Shown piece after piece: positions 7,972 through 13,981 of a DNA stretch of 15,653 bases. The stretch is from Leptolyngbyaceae cyanobacterium M65_K2018_010 (GTDB lineage Bacteria; Cyanobacteriota; Cyanobacteriia; Phormidesmidales; Phormidesmidaceae), in assembly GCA_015295885.1 (NCBI GenBank), contig DVEE01000539.1:1-15653 (forward strand), written 5' to 3'. A program made the translations under genes and the position numbers. Position 1 is the first letter of the stretch, and the number at the start of each line of letters is the position of its first letter. The notes beneath the pieces were generated by a model. The model was not told the DNA's origin, made no database searches, and worked only from the letters and a program-made list of their open reading frames with translations.

Positions 7972-8011
7972 TGGGGGCAGGTCGTTCCACCCTGGCAATG
8001 ATCTGCCCCCA
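7972..8011 (+). promoter_or_regulatory. Strong intercistronic hairpin between atpB and atpE
   Basis: TGGGGGCAG (7972-7980) pairs perfectly with CTGCCCCCA (8003-8011). The stem continues with GTCGTT against AATGAT (including G-U pairs) and, past one bulged C, CCA against TGG, leaving a CCC loop. No T tract follows, so it is not a standard terminator. It starts 11 nt after the atpB stop. It could block 3' exonucleases, partially terminate, or mark a processing site, any of which could set beta above epsilon in amount. The remaining 136 nt to atpE hold one small hairpin, ACCG-CTTT-CGGT (about 8053-8064). Confidence 0.75.
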
Positions 8012-8147
8012 CCGGGTTGAGAAGCTGGCCTTCCCCTGCTGCGCCAAGGCGATACCGCTTTCGGTGGAAGCCCCTAGCCCACCAGCCATTCGGGTCAGTC
8101 TTTTCGTTTAATGCGAATCCCTTAGTTCCCCTTCACTGCCTTTTGCC

Positions 8148-8555
8148 ATGCCCTTAACCGTTCGAGTCATTGCCCCAGACAAAACCGTTTGGGATTCTGA
8201 AGCTGAGGAAGTCATTTTGCCCAGCACCACCGGCCAGCTTGGCATTTTAGCGGGCCACGCTCCCCTACTCACCGCCTTGGATATTGGCGTCATGCGAGTG
8301 AGAGCCGATAAAACCTGGGTGCCCATTGCCCTTATGGGTGGGTTTGCCGAGGTAGAGCGCGATGAGGTCACCATTCTGGTGAATGGGGCTGAGCGGGGCG
8401 AGAATATCGACCTGGAGGCGGCTAGAGCGGCCTATCAGGACGCGGAAACCCGCCTGGAACAGGTGGATCCTGAAGATAAGCAGGCGGTGATTCAAGCCCG
8501 GCAAGCTATGAAGCGGGCCCGGGCTAAATTGCAAGCCTCCGAGGGAATTAAATAA
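8148..8555 (+). CDS. atpE: ATP synthase F1 subunit epsilon
   Basis: This is the epsilon subunit of F1, part of the central rotor stalk and an inhibitor of ATP hydrolysis (atpE in cyanobacteria, atpC in E. coli). The 135-residue product opens with MPLTVRVIAPDKTVWDSEAE. It then has the beta-sandwich signature LPSTTGQLGILAGHAPLLTALDIG (residues 25-48) and GGFAEVERDEVTILVNGAE. The C-terminal two-helix domain LEAARAAYQDAETRLE to MKRARAKLQAS follows and is complete. There is no obvious Shine-Dalgarno sequence before the ATG at 8148. The 187-bp gap from atpB is long for an operon pair and holds the hairpin described separately. A terminator follows 12 nt after the stop. Confidence 0.98.
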   Translation: MPLTVRVIAPDKTVWDSEAEEVILPSTTGQLGILAGHAPLLTALDIGVMRVRADKTWVPIALMGGFAEVERDEVTILVNGAERGENIDLEAARAAYQDAETRLEQVDPEDKQAVIQARQAMKRARAKLQASEGIK

Positions 8556-8566
8556 CCCCATCGGCA

Positions 8567-8598
8567 AAACCCCGCTTCTACTCCAAGAGGCGGGGTTT
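8567..8598. terminator. Probable bidirectional terminator between atpE and the PSRP-3 gene
   Basis: AAACCCCGC (8567-8575) and GCGGGGTTT (8590-8598) form a perfect 9-bp stem. On the plus strand only a short TTTAT follows. On the minus strand the arm ends in TTTTG. It lies 12 nt after the atpE stop and 71 nt beyond the PSRP-3 stop, between convergent genes, which suits two-way use. Confidence 0.7.
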
Positions 8599-8668
8599 AT
8601 CAGTTCGATTATGGGGGCCAGGGCAATCTCGGGGGTCTGCCTCGCTAACCGCCAACCGAGGACAGGAG

Positions 8669-8968
8669 CTACGAACTACCGGTGAAGGTAACTTCCGGGA
8701 AGCGACCCTGAGCTTCGCTGAGGGATTTACCCTTACCTTCTTCCTGCCAATAGTTGATAATCTCAGTGGCTTGATTGAGGATTTCAACCCGTTCTTCTTC
8801 TTCGATCCAAGGTTTACTTTCCAACTCGGTTTTCATTTGTTCCCAGGCATCGTTACGGGGCCAGAAAAAGTAGGAGGTCAGGGGACTGGTTCCCTTCCCC
8901 ACCACCTGATCTACCGCAAGCGCCACGTCATTTTCGAGCCAGAGTACCTTTAAGACAAATCTGGACAA
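8669..8968 (-). CDS. Ribosome-associated protein PSRP-3 / Ycf65 family
   Basis: PSRP-3 (Ycf65) is a small-subunit ribosomal protein found in cyanobacteria and plastids and absent from most other bacteria. The 99-residue product has the family blocks FVLKVLWLENDVALAVDQVV, GKGTSPLTSYFFWPRNDAWE, LESKPWI and EIINYWQEEGKG, ending FPEVTFTGSS, so it is full length. No ATG exists in frame before an upstream stop at about 9038. The start is therefore the TTG at 8968, supported by a perfect GGAGGTC ribosome binding site (GGAGG at 8978-8974) 5 nt ahead of it and by the family N-terminus. It is divergent from the HAD gene over 83 bp and convergent with atpE. Confidence 0.95.
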   Translation of the reverse strand: MSRFVLKVLWLENDVALAVDQVVGKGTSPLTSYFFWPRNDAWEQMKTELESKPWIEEEERVEILNQATEIINYWQEEGKGKSLSEAQGRFPEVTFTGSS

Positions 8969-8973
8969 GTAGA

Positions 8974-8978
8974 CCTCC
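8974..8978 (-). promoter_or_regulatory. Ribosome binding site deciding the TTG start of the PSRP-3 gene
   Basis: GGAGG on the minus strand, in the context GGAGGTC, sits 5 nt before the TTG at 8968-8966. It is the clearest Shine-Dalgarno sequence near any gene here and fixes a non-ATG start. Confidence 0.8.
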
Positions 8979-9051
8979 GCCGCAATTCCAAAAATACTAC
9001 AGTCTTTTATTCTACCACTTTTGATCTGCTTACAGAGCTATCCCTTGTCCT

Positions 9052-9882
9052 ATGGCTCCCTTCTCTGATCCCCTGGCCATTGTGGTGTTTGATATTGACG
9101 GCGTTCTACGGGACGTGAGTAATTCCTACCGGCGGGCCCTGGCCGATACGGTGGAGCAGTTTACCGGCGGTGGCTATCGCCCCTCGCCCGAGGATATTGA
9201 CGCCCTTAAGGGGGAAGGGTTGTGGAACAACGACTGGGAAGGTTCCCAGGAGCTGGTCTATCGCTATTTTGAAAGTCAGGGCCAGCCCAGGCAGGCGGTT
9301 CCCCTGGTCTACGAAGACTTGGTGGCCTTTTTCCAAAGCCGCTACCGGGGGACAGACCAGAGCTGCCCCGAGCGCTGGAATGGCTACATTACCCAAGAAC
9401 CCCTACTGGTGGATAGCACCTACTTCCAGCAACTGACCGCCGAACAGGTCGTCTGGGGCTTCTTTAGTGGGGCAACCCGGGGGTCAGCCCGCTACGTTTT
9501 AGAGCGCCGCTTGGGGCTGAGCGAACCGGTTTTGGTGGCCATGGAAGACGCCCCCGGCAAGCCCGACCCCACCGGCCTGTTTGAGGTGGTTACGGCGCTG
9601 ACGGAGCAGCACCGACTGCCCGGTGATTTACCGGTGATTTACGCCGGCGATACCGTGGCGGATATGCAAACCCTCCGCTATGCCCAGGCCCAGAATAATC
9701 ACCGGCCCTGGATTGGGGTGGGGGTGCTGCCCCCCCATGTGGTGGCTAAGGATGGGCCCTATCGACACTCTTATCAAAGGGCCTTGGAGCAGGCGGGGGC
9801 CCAGGTGGTGCTGGAGGTAGTCACAGCGTTGACCGCTGAGACCATTCAACCCCTGCTGAAGGGGATAGGGCACTTTTGCTAG
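9052..9882 (+). CDS. HAD-superfamily (subfamily IA) phosphatase-like protein with an acquired 3' end
   Basis: This is a HAD-fold hydrolase of the subfamily IA group seen in cyanobacteria (TIGR01548-like by my recall). Motif I is FDIDGVLRD (nucleophile Asp14, general acid Asp16), motif II is the Ser in GFFSGATR (Ser139), motif III is the Lys in GKPDP (Lys170), and motif IV is YAGDTVADM (Asp200, Asp204). The cap lies between motifs I and II, at about residues 21-130. All catalytic residues are present, so it is probably a phosphatase, but the substrate is unknown. The last five codons (IGHFC) and the TAG stop fall inside an 83-bp segment copied from, or shared with, the AraC-type regulator gene at 12801-12883, so the native C-terminus seems replaced. 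The start ATG has no strong Shine-Dalgarno sequence. Confidence 0.88.
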   Translation: MAPFSDPLAIVVFDIDGVLRDVSNSYRRALADTVEQFTGGGYRPSPEDIDALKGEGLWNNDWEGSQELVYRYFESQGQPRQAVPLVYEDLVAFFQSRYRGTDQSCPERWNGYITQEPLLVDSTYFQQLTAEQVVWGFFSGATRGSARYVLERRLGLSEPVLVAMEDAPGKPDPTGLFEVVTALTEQHRLPGDLPVIYAGDTVADMQTLRYAQAQNNHRPWIGVGVLPPHVVAKDGPYRHSYQRALEQAGAQVVLEVVTALTAETIQPLLKGIGHFC

Positions 9883-9945
9883 TTTTCAAGGCCTGGCCAA
9901 TGGCCTCTAGGGTGAGGGGTTGGTCGAGGTTAGCCCGCAGGTAGG
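9863..9945 (-). pseudogene. Fragment of an AraC-family regulator gene fused to the HAD gene 3' end
   Basis: These 83 bp match 12801-12883 at 80 positions; the differences are at 9898, 9899 and 9940. The copies have the same orientation with no gaps. On the minus strand it encodes residues about 239-265 of the AraC protein, the start of its DNA-binding domain, with LRANLDQPLTLEA preserved and MC changed to IG. Weaker similarity runs on to about 9966 after a 6-nt gap (AGGTCAAAGC against AGGTCAGAGC), then stops. The in-frame gap suggests a diverged paralogue, not a fresh copy. The rest of such a gene is absent on both sides. Confidence 0.85.
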
Positions 9946-10246
9946 CTAATGGCGATAGGTCAAAGCTCAGTCCTCTGCCCTCCTAGTCAATGACCAGTTT
10001 AGGTTAAAAAACCCATAGGCCCAGCGCTATTTCATTCTTGGGGCGCTGTCAAAATCCTGCGGCAACCTGGCTGTGAATCTGACCACTCAGGCCAGCCGTG
10101 AATTGGGGATGGCGCGATCGCGGCTCTAAATCGTAGGGTATGACAGCGCTGTAGACCAATTCAACAGCCGGCCTATGGATTCCAAAAACCCCCTCATCCC
10201 CGCTGATGATTAAATACAGACCCGCTGGGATAGTTGGGAAAACGCT
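9946..10246. other. Intergenic stretch before the GHL10 gene
   Basis: About 300 bp hold no convincing gene. A HIP1 octamer lies at 10114-10121 and the palindrome ACAGCGCTGT at 10143-10152. A 6-bp stem with a 15-nt loop is possible at about 10022-10048 (CAGCGC against GCGCTG). The promoter of the downstream gene should be here but I could not place it with confidence. Just before the next ATG, GGGAAAA may serve as a weak ribosome binding site. Confidence 0.5.
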
Positions 10247-11479
10247 ATGAAACGGTTTTTTTACGTTGGATTTAGCCTATTCACGGCGCTAGTCATTGTG
10301 ATCACTCAGGGCATGGTGGGGCCATGGCCAGTACAGGCTCAGACCCAGGCCCCCAGCGAAATTCGAGGCGTGTGGCTGACCAATGTCGATAGTCAGGTGC
10401 TCTTTTCGGATCAAGCCGTCAACGATACGCTGCAAACTTTGGCGCACCACCGCTTTAACACCGTTTACCCGGCGGTGTGGAGCTGGGGCTACACCCTCTA
10501 CCCTAGCCAGGTGGGGGAACGAGCGACGGGCTACCGGCAGGGTCTCTATCCCGATTTGGAAGACCAGGGACGGAATGAGGCGCTAGAAGCCGCCCAGGGC
10601 GATCGCGATATGCTGCTGGGGCTTCTGCAAACGGCCCAAACCCTCAACCTGAGCGTCATCCCCTGGTTTGAGTTTGGCTTTATGGCCCCGGCCAACTCAC
10701 CCTTGGCCCAGCGCCATCCCGACTGGCTGACCCAAAAGCAGGGGGCCTTGCCCACCGCCCGCATTGTCATGGAAGGCCGTCATCCTCGGGTGTGGCTGAA
10801 TCCGTTTCATCCAGAGGTGCAAGCCCTGATTCTCGACCTGGTGGCCGAGTTGATGGATAACTACGCCGTAGCCGGGCTCCAGCTTGACGATCACTTTAGC
10901 CTGCCGGTGGCCTATGGTTACGATCCCTACACCATCAACCTGTATCGGCAAGAGCACCAGGGCAAAGCGCCGCCCTCTAACCCCTACGATGCCGAGTGGA
11001 CCCGCTGGCGGGCGGCAAAAATTACGGATTTAGTGGGCCGCATGTTTTGGGTCATCAAGGCCCGGCGACCCCACGCGGTGCTGTCGGTTTCGCCCAACCC
11101 AGGCCCCACTGCCTACATCGATGCGCTCCAAGATTGGCCCCGCTGGCGAGAAATGGGTTATATCGAAGAGCTGATCGTTCAGGTCTACCGGGACAACCTG
11201 GCCAGTTTTCGCCATACGCTTCGCGATCGCGACCTGCAAAAGGCCCGTCAACACATTCCTACCGGGGTGGGCATTCTCAGTGGCCTCAAGCATCGCACCG
11301 TGCCCATGGTGCTGATCCGGCAGCAGGTGCAAGTGGCCCGTAGTATGGGCTTTGCCGGGGTTTCATTTTTCTTCTACGATACCCTTTGGCAGACCGCCGA
11401 GGGCGAAACCCGTCGCGATCGCACCCAGGCCATCCAGCGTCTATTTGCCCTCCCCCGCGATCGCGCCAGAATTAGCTAG
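10247..11479 (+). CDS. Secreted glycosyl-hydrolase-like (GHL10 / DUF187) protein
   Basis: The 410-residue product belongs to the GHL10 family (family-10-like glycosylhydrolases, TIM-barrel fold). Members are thought to act on cell-wall or extracellular polysaccharides, but the substrate here is unknown. A signal peptide is clear: MKRFF, a hydrophobic core to about residue 24, and a VQA cleavage site after Ala31. The mature part starts EIRGVWLTNVDS, the family's opening strand. It then has FNTVYPAVWSWGYTLYPS, VIPWFEFGF (Glu142), and RVWLNPFHPEVQ. GLQLDDHFSLP (Asp214, Asp215) is a likely catalytic acidic pair by family analogy, and LSVSPNP follows. Three HIP1 octamers lie in its 3' part. It stands alone, with no operon partner. 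Beyond its stop the same frame continues as a decayed stretch. Confidence 0.85.
   Translation: MKRFFYVGFSLFTALVIVITQGMVGPWPVQAQTQAPSEIRGVWLTNVDSQVLFSDQAVNDTLQTLAHHRFNTVYPAVWSWGYTLYPSQVGERATGYRQGLYPDLEDQGRNEALEAAQGDRDMLLGLLQTAQTLNLSVIPWFEFGFMAPANSPLAQRHPDWLTQKQGALPTARIVMEGRHPRVWLNPFHPEVQALILDLVAELMDNYAVAGLQLDDHFSLPVAYGYDPYTINLYRQEHQGKAPPSNPYDAEWTRWRAAKITDLVGRMFWVIKARRPHAVLSVSPNPGPTAYIDALQDWPRWREMGYIEELIVQVYRDNLASFRHTLRDRDLQKARQHIPTGVGILSGLKHRTVPMVLIRQQVQVARSMGFAGVSFFFYDTLWQTAEGETRRDRTQAIQRLFALPRDRARIS
11223..11464. repeat. Cluster of three HIP1 octamers (GCGATCGC)
   Basis: HIP1 is the highly iterated palindrome of many cyanobacterial genomes. Copies here are at 11223-11230, 11415-11422 and 11457-11464. 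The other eight in the window are at 1824-1831, 2706-2713, 4596-4603, 5930-5937, 10114-10121, 10599-10606, 12542-12549 and 15016-15023. Base composition alone would give fewer than one. Confidence 0.9.
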
Positions 11480-11500
11480 GGTTTGGGGGCTTCAGCCTAG

Positions 11501-11695
11501 CCAAGGGCGACTTGTCCAACTGAAGCCGAGCAGCGAGCCACAGAGGCGGCGATCCAGCAATCTGTAACCCCTGAAGAGGAATTTTTTCGTGGCCTGCAGG
11601 ATGCCTTGAATGGTCTACCCTACGACAACTTTCGGGCCAGCCTTGATTATGACAAGGGCTTTCAGGAAGGGGTGCGACGCCTGCAAGAGCAATAA
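11501..11695 (+). pseudogene. Start-less reading frame, probable gene remnant
   Basis: The frame runs from a TAG at 11498-11500 to a TAA at 11693-11695 (64 codons plus stop) with no ATG or GTG near its start. It is in the same frame as the GHL10 gene, separated by two stop codons (11477-11479 and 11498-11500). From about codon 24 it reads like real protein: PEEEFFRGLQDALNGLPYD, then NFRASLDYDKGFQEGVRRLQ, rich in charged and amphipathic helix residues. I do not recognise the family. It may be the 3' end of a gene that lost its start, or a read-through extension. A TTG start inside it would leave fewer than 35 codons. Confidence 0.35.
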
Positions 11696-11937
11696 AAGGT
11701 CTCACAGAGGCCCCTTCAACGTCTCCGAGGGCGACTTACCTGGGTTGGGCGATAAAGTGTGTGTAGGACAGAAAACCCAGACCCAAAAAAGCGACAGGTA
11801 GGGCGGCAGGCCATGCAAACCACAATACTCTATTCGCCACAGCTATTAGCTGATTTAGATGTGACAGACCACGAGTACCCGGTACCTATCTCTACCCTGG
11901 AAGGTAGTCTCTAAACCCCGATTGATCTAAACCTGCC
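11696..11937. other. Gene-poor stretch with AraC-tail-like bases and a 33-codon frame
   Basis: This 242-bp stretch lies before the Uma2 gene. At 11721-11740 eighteen of twenty bases equal 12601-12620, the 3' end of the AraC gene, and the minus strand there reads GKSPSETLKGPL then stop, like the tail of an AraC protein. An ATG at 11813 opens a 33-codon frame to a TAA at 11912-11914 (MQTTILYSPQLL to STLEGSL) without a convincing ribosome binding site. A 5-bp hairpin CTACC/GGTAG lies at about 11893-11908. I give none of these as firm genes. Confidence 0.35.
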
Positions 11938-12522
11938 ATGGCCCTTGCTTCTAGCCCAGCCCAAACTTACACCGCAGACGAGTATCTGGCTCTAGAGGTA
12001 GAGTCTGATATTCGCCATGAATATCGCCACGGAGAAATCATACCGATGACCGGGGGCACCCCTGAACACAACAAAATTGCCAGTGCGCTCAATGCCTTGC
12101 TCTGGTTTGCCCTGCGGGGGAAACCCTACAGCCTATTTATTACGGATCAACGCCTATGGATTCCGGCAGCGGATTCATACACTTATCCCGACGGTATGGT
12201 CATCGCTGACCCAGTGGAACTCAAACCTGGCAGAAAAGATACGGTTACTAATCCGTTATTGCTGGCAGAGGTTTTGTCAGACTCTACCGAAAAATACGAT
12301 CGAGGCGACAAATTTGAAGCCTATCGCACCCTTGCATCGCTACAAGAGTATTTGTTAATCGACCAATACAGACCCCACGTAGAACAGTATGTCAAGCAAT
12401 CTGAGCATCAGTGGTTGTTTACCGAGTACACCGGCCTGGCGGCTCGCGTACAACTTGCTTCCATACCCGTTGAGCTAGCTCTCCAAGACCTCTACCTAGG
12501 TGTGATCACCACCAAACCCTGA
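11938..12522 (+). CDS. Uma2-family (DUF820) putative endonuclease
   Basis: The 194-residue product is a Uma2/DUF820 protein with the PD-(D/E)xK nuclease fold. The family is greatly expanded in cyanobacteria and its biological role is not settled. It has the family opening YTADEYLALE (residues 11-20), EYRHGEIIPMTGGTPEHNKI, and SYTYPDGMVI (Asp85). The core LLLAEVLSDSTEKYDRGDKFEAYR (Glu111, Lys125) corresponds to the usual EVLSPST with Asp replacing Pro, and LQEYLLID follows. Length is typical and the active-site residues look complete. Its base and codon use is visibly less GC-rich than that of its neighbours, as is common for these mobile, multicopy genes. No ribosome binding site stands out before the ATG. 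It stands alone between two AraC-like pieces. Confidence 0.9.
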   Translation: MALASSPAQTYTADEYLALEVESDIRHEYRHGEIIPMTGGTPEHNKIASALNALLWFALRGKPYSLFITDQRLWIPAADSYTYPDGMVIADPVELKPGRKDTVTNPLLLAEVLSDSTEKYDRGDKFEAYRTLASLQEYLLIDQYRPHVEQYVKQSEHQWLFTEYTGLAARVQLASIPVELALQDLYLGVITTKP

Positions 12523-12569
12523 TGAATCGCCATCGTGTTGTGCGATCGCAGAGACAGAGGATCCCCCTC

Positions 12570-13595
12570 CTACCTCGCACGCACCTCCTCCCCTCGCAGC
12601 GTCTCGGAGGGCGACTCACCAAACATTTGCCGATAGTCGCGGGAAAAATGGCCCATGTGCCAAAAGCCGTAACGGTTAGCGATGCCCAGCACCGTCGCCT
12701 GGGTGGGGTCGCTGGCCTTGAGGGCTCGGCGCACCCCGTTTAGCCGCACGGCTTTGAGGTAGGCCATGGGGCTGAGGCCAAAAATCTCTTGAAACCCATA
12801 GGATAGGGCACTTTTGCTAGTTTTCAAGGCCTGGCACATGGCCTCTAGGGTGAGGGGTTGGTCGAGGTTAGCCCGCATGTAGGTCTCGGCCTGCTGCACC
12901 AGGTCAGAGCGCCGAAAGGGGTAAATCCGCAGGTTGGGGCAGACTTCTGCGCTAAAGCAGTTCACCAGCAGGGGCAGTAGGTCTCCTGCAATGAGGGCCT
13001 GGGCTTGCTGCACCAGGGCCGGGTTGGTCTGGGCCAGGTGAAAAATTTGTTGCAGGTAGGCCCGCAGGGTACTCCCATGGGGACCGGCAATAGGCAGGGC
13101 ATTCCGTTGGAAGAAGCGGCGATCTAAATCATCTCGTTCTAGGGTTTGCAAGTATGGGTCAAGGCGGGCGATCGGCACAATGACCATGGCCAGTTCGAGC
13201 CCCTGGGGGGTAATTAAACGGTTCTCCCGGTTGGGGTCAAAGCCGAATAGGGCTTGGCTGGGCAGGGCCTGGCCATGGCTAATCAAAGGCTGATTGGGCT
13301 CATGCAAACAGGTGCAAAAAATGATCGCATCCTTTGGTTTGGGGCCTGAGGTGTAGAGACCACGGTTGGTGGTCAGGCGGATCAGCCTGAGACCGGCTAG
13401 GCTAACCTGAACGATATGCCCGAGAAAAGGCCCTGTTTCCAATTGGGTTAGGGTCAAGCCTTGACTGAGCACAGCCTGGCCAAAGTCATCCAGGTCTTGA
13501 AAGCGATGCGCCAGGGTGAGATCGGGTAGGGCTAGGGTCTCAGCCAGGTTGCTCTGAGCCATCAAGGGTGGCTGGTGGGGAATGACTCTAGGCAT
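12570..13595 (-). CDS. AraC-family transcriptional regulator
   Basis: The 341-residue product has a long N-terminal ligand or dimerisation domain (about residues 20-215) and a C-terminal double helix-turn-helix domain (about 230-334). Helix-turn-helix one spans QPLTLEAMCQALKTSKSALS (residues 246-265), followed by FGLSPMAYLKAVRLNGVRRAL. The second is ATVLGIANRYGFWHMGHFSRDYRQMFGESPSETLR, the AraC signature. The N-terminal half is not assignable to a known sensor by eye. The ATG at 13595 has no good ribosome binding site; Met12 (13562) is an alternative. It is divergent from the sulfatase gene with a 386-bp spacer, so control of that gene is a natural guess. Two partial relatives of its sequence lie nearby, at 9863-9945 and 11721-11740. 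Confidence 0.93.
   Translation of the reverse strand: MPRVIPHQPPLMAQSNLAETLALPDLTLAHRFQDLDDFGQAVLSQGLTLTQLETGPFLGHIVQVSLAGLRLIRLTTNRGLYTSGPKPKDAIIFCTCLHEPNQPLISHGQALPSQALFGFDPNRENRLITPQGLELAMVIVPIARLDPYLQTLERDDLDRRFFQRNALPIAGPHGSTLRAYLQQIFHLAQTNPALVQQAQALIAGDLLPLLVNCFSAEVCPNLRIYPFRRSDLVQQAETYMRANLDQPLTLEAMCQALKTSKSALSYGFQEIFGLSPMAYLKAVRLNGVRRALKASDPTQATVLGIANRYGFWHMGHFSRDYRQMFGESPSETLRGEEVRAR
12801..12883 (-). repeat. Second copy of the 83-bp segment also found at 9863-9945
   Basis: This is the intact-gene copy. It encodes residues about 239-265 of the AraC-family regulator, and it matches 9863-9945 at 80 of 83 bases in direct orientation, 2,938 bp away. Confidence 0.9.
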
Positions 13596-13981
13596 GGGGG
13601 GCGGAAAGATCCATCTTAGTGAAGGACTGTTGAGTTAAGGACTGTAAACCCCTGGAAAAGTTGGAAGTTTGGGATAATCGCGACCCGCTGACACCCCTAA
13701 AGTACCATTATTGACCACGGATGGGTGTCTATGGCGCGGGATGGCTGGTCTTGGCGCGATCTCAAGTTTTGCTGATCGCTTCGGGCTATGGAAGGATGCG
13801 GTTAACTGAGTCAGGCAATACCAAAATCTTTCTACACAAGGCCCAATTCTTAACCTCCAACTCCTGATCATAGGTGGAGCAGATTGGATCGTGGATACCG
13901 TTCAGATTCTTGCCGTTGTTCCAACTGCGTGGTCAGTGCTTGCTTGTTAGCCCTCTAAACCAACTCATGGGAGAAAGCCTT
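13596..13981. promoter_or_regulatory. Divergent regulatory region between the AraC-type regulator and the sulfatase
   Basis: No gene is evident in these 386 bp, although the sulfatase frame is open upstream to an ATG at 13874. Candidate sites are a 9-bp direct repeat AAGGACTGT at 13622-13630 and 13637-13645 (15-bp period), and an inverted repeat GACACCC (13690-13696) with GGGTGTC (13723-13729). The direct repeat lies 27-50 bp ahead of the regulator's ATG and suits an autoregulatory operator, but this is inference from spacing only. GATAAT at 13673-13678 is a possible -10 box without a good -35. Confidence 0.35.

Noticed and set aside
7703..8089. 128-residue minus-strand frame across the atpB end
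   Set aside because: It overlaps the coding end of atpB and the hairpin and has no recognisable features.
13635..13871. 78-residue minus-strand frame upstream of the AraC-type gene
   Set aside because: No ribosome binding site, no motif, and it occupies the expected promoter region.
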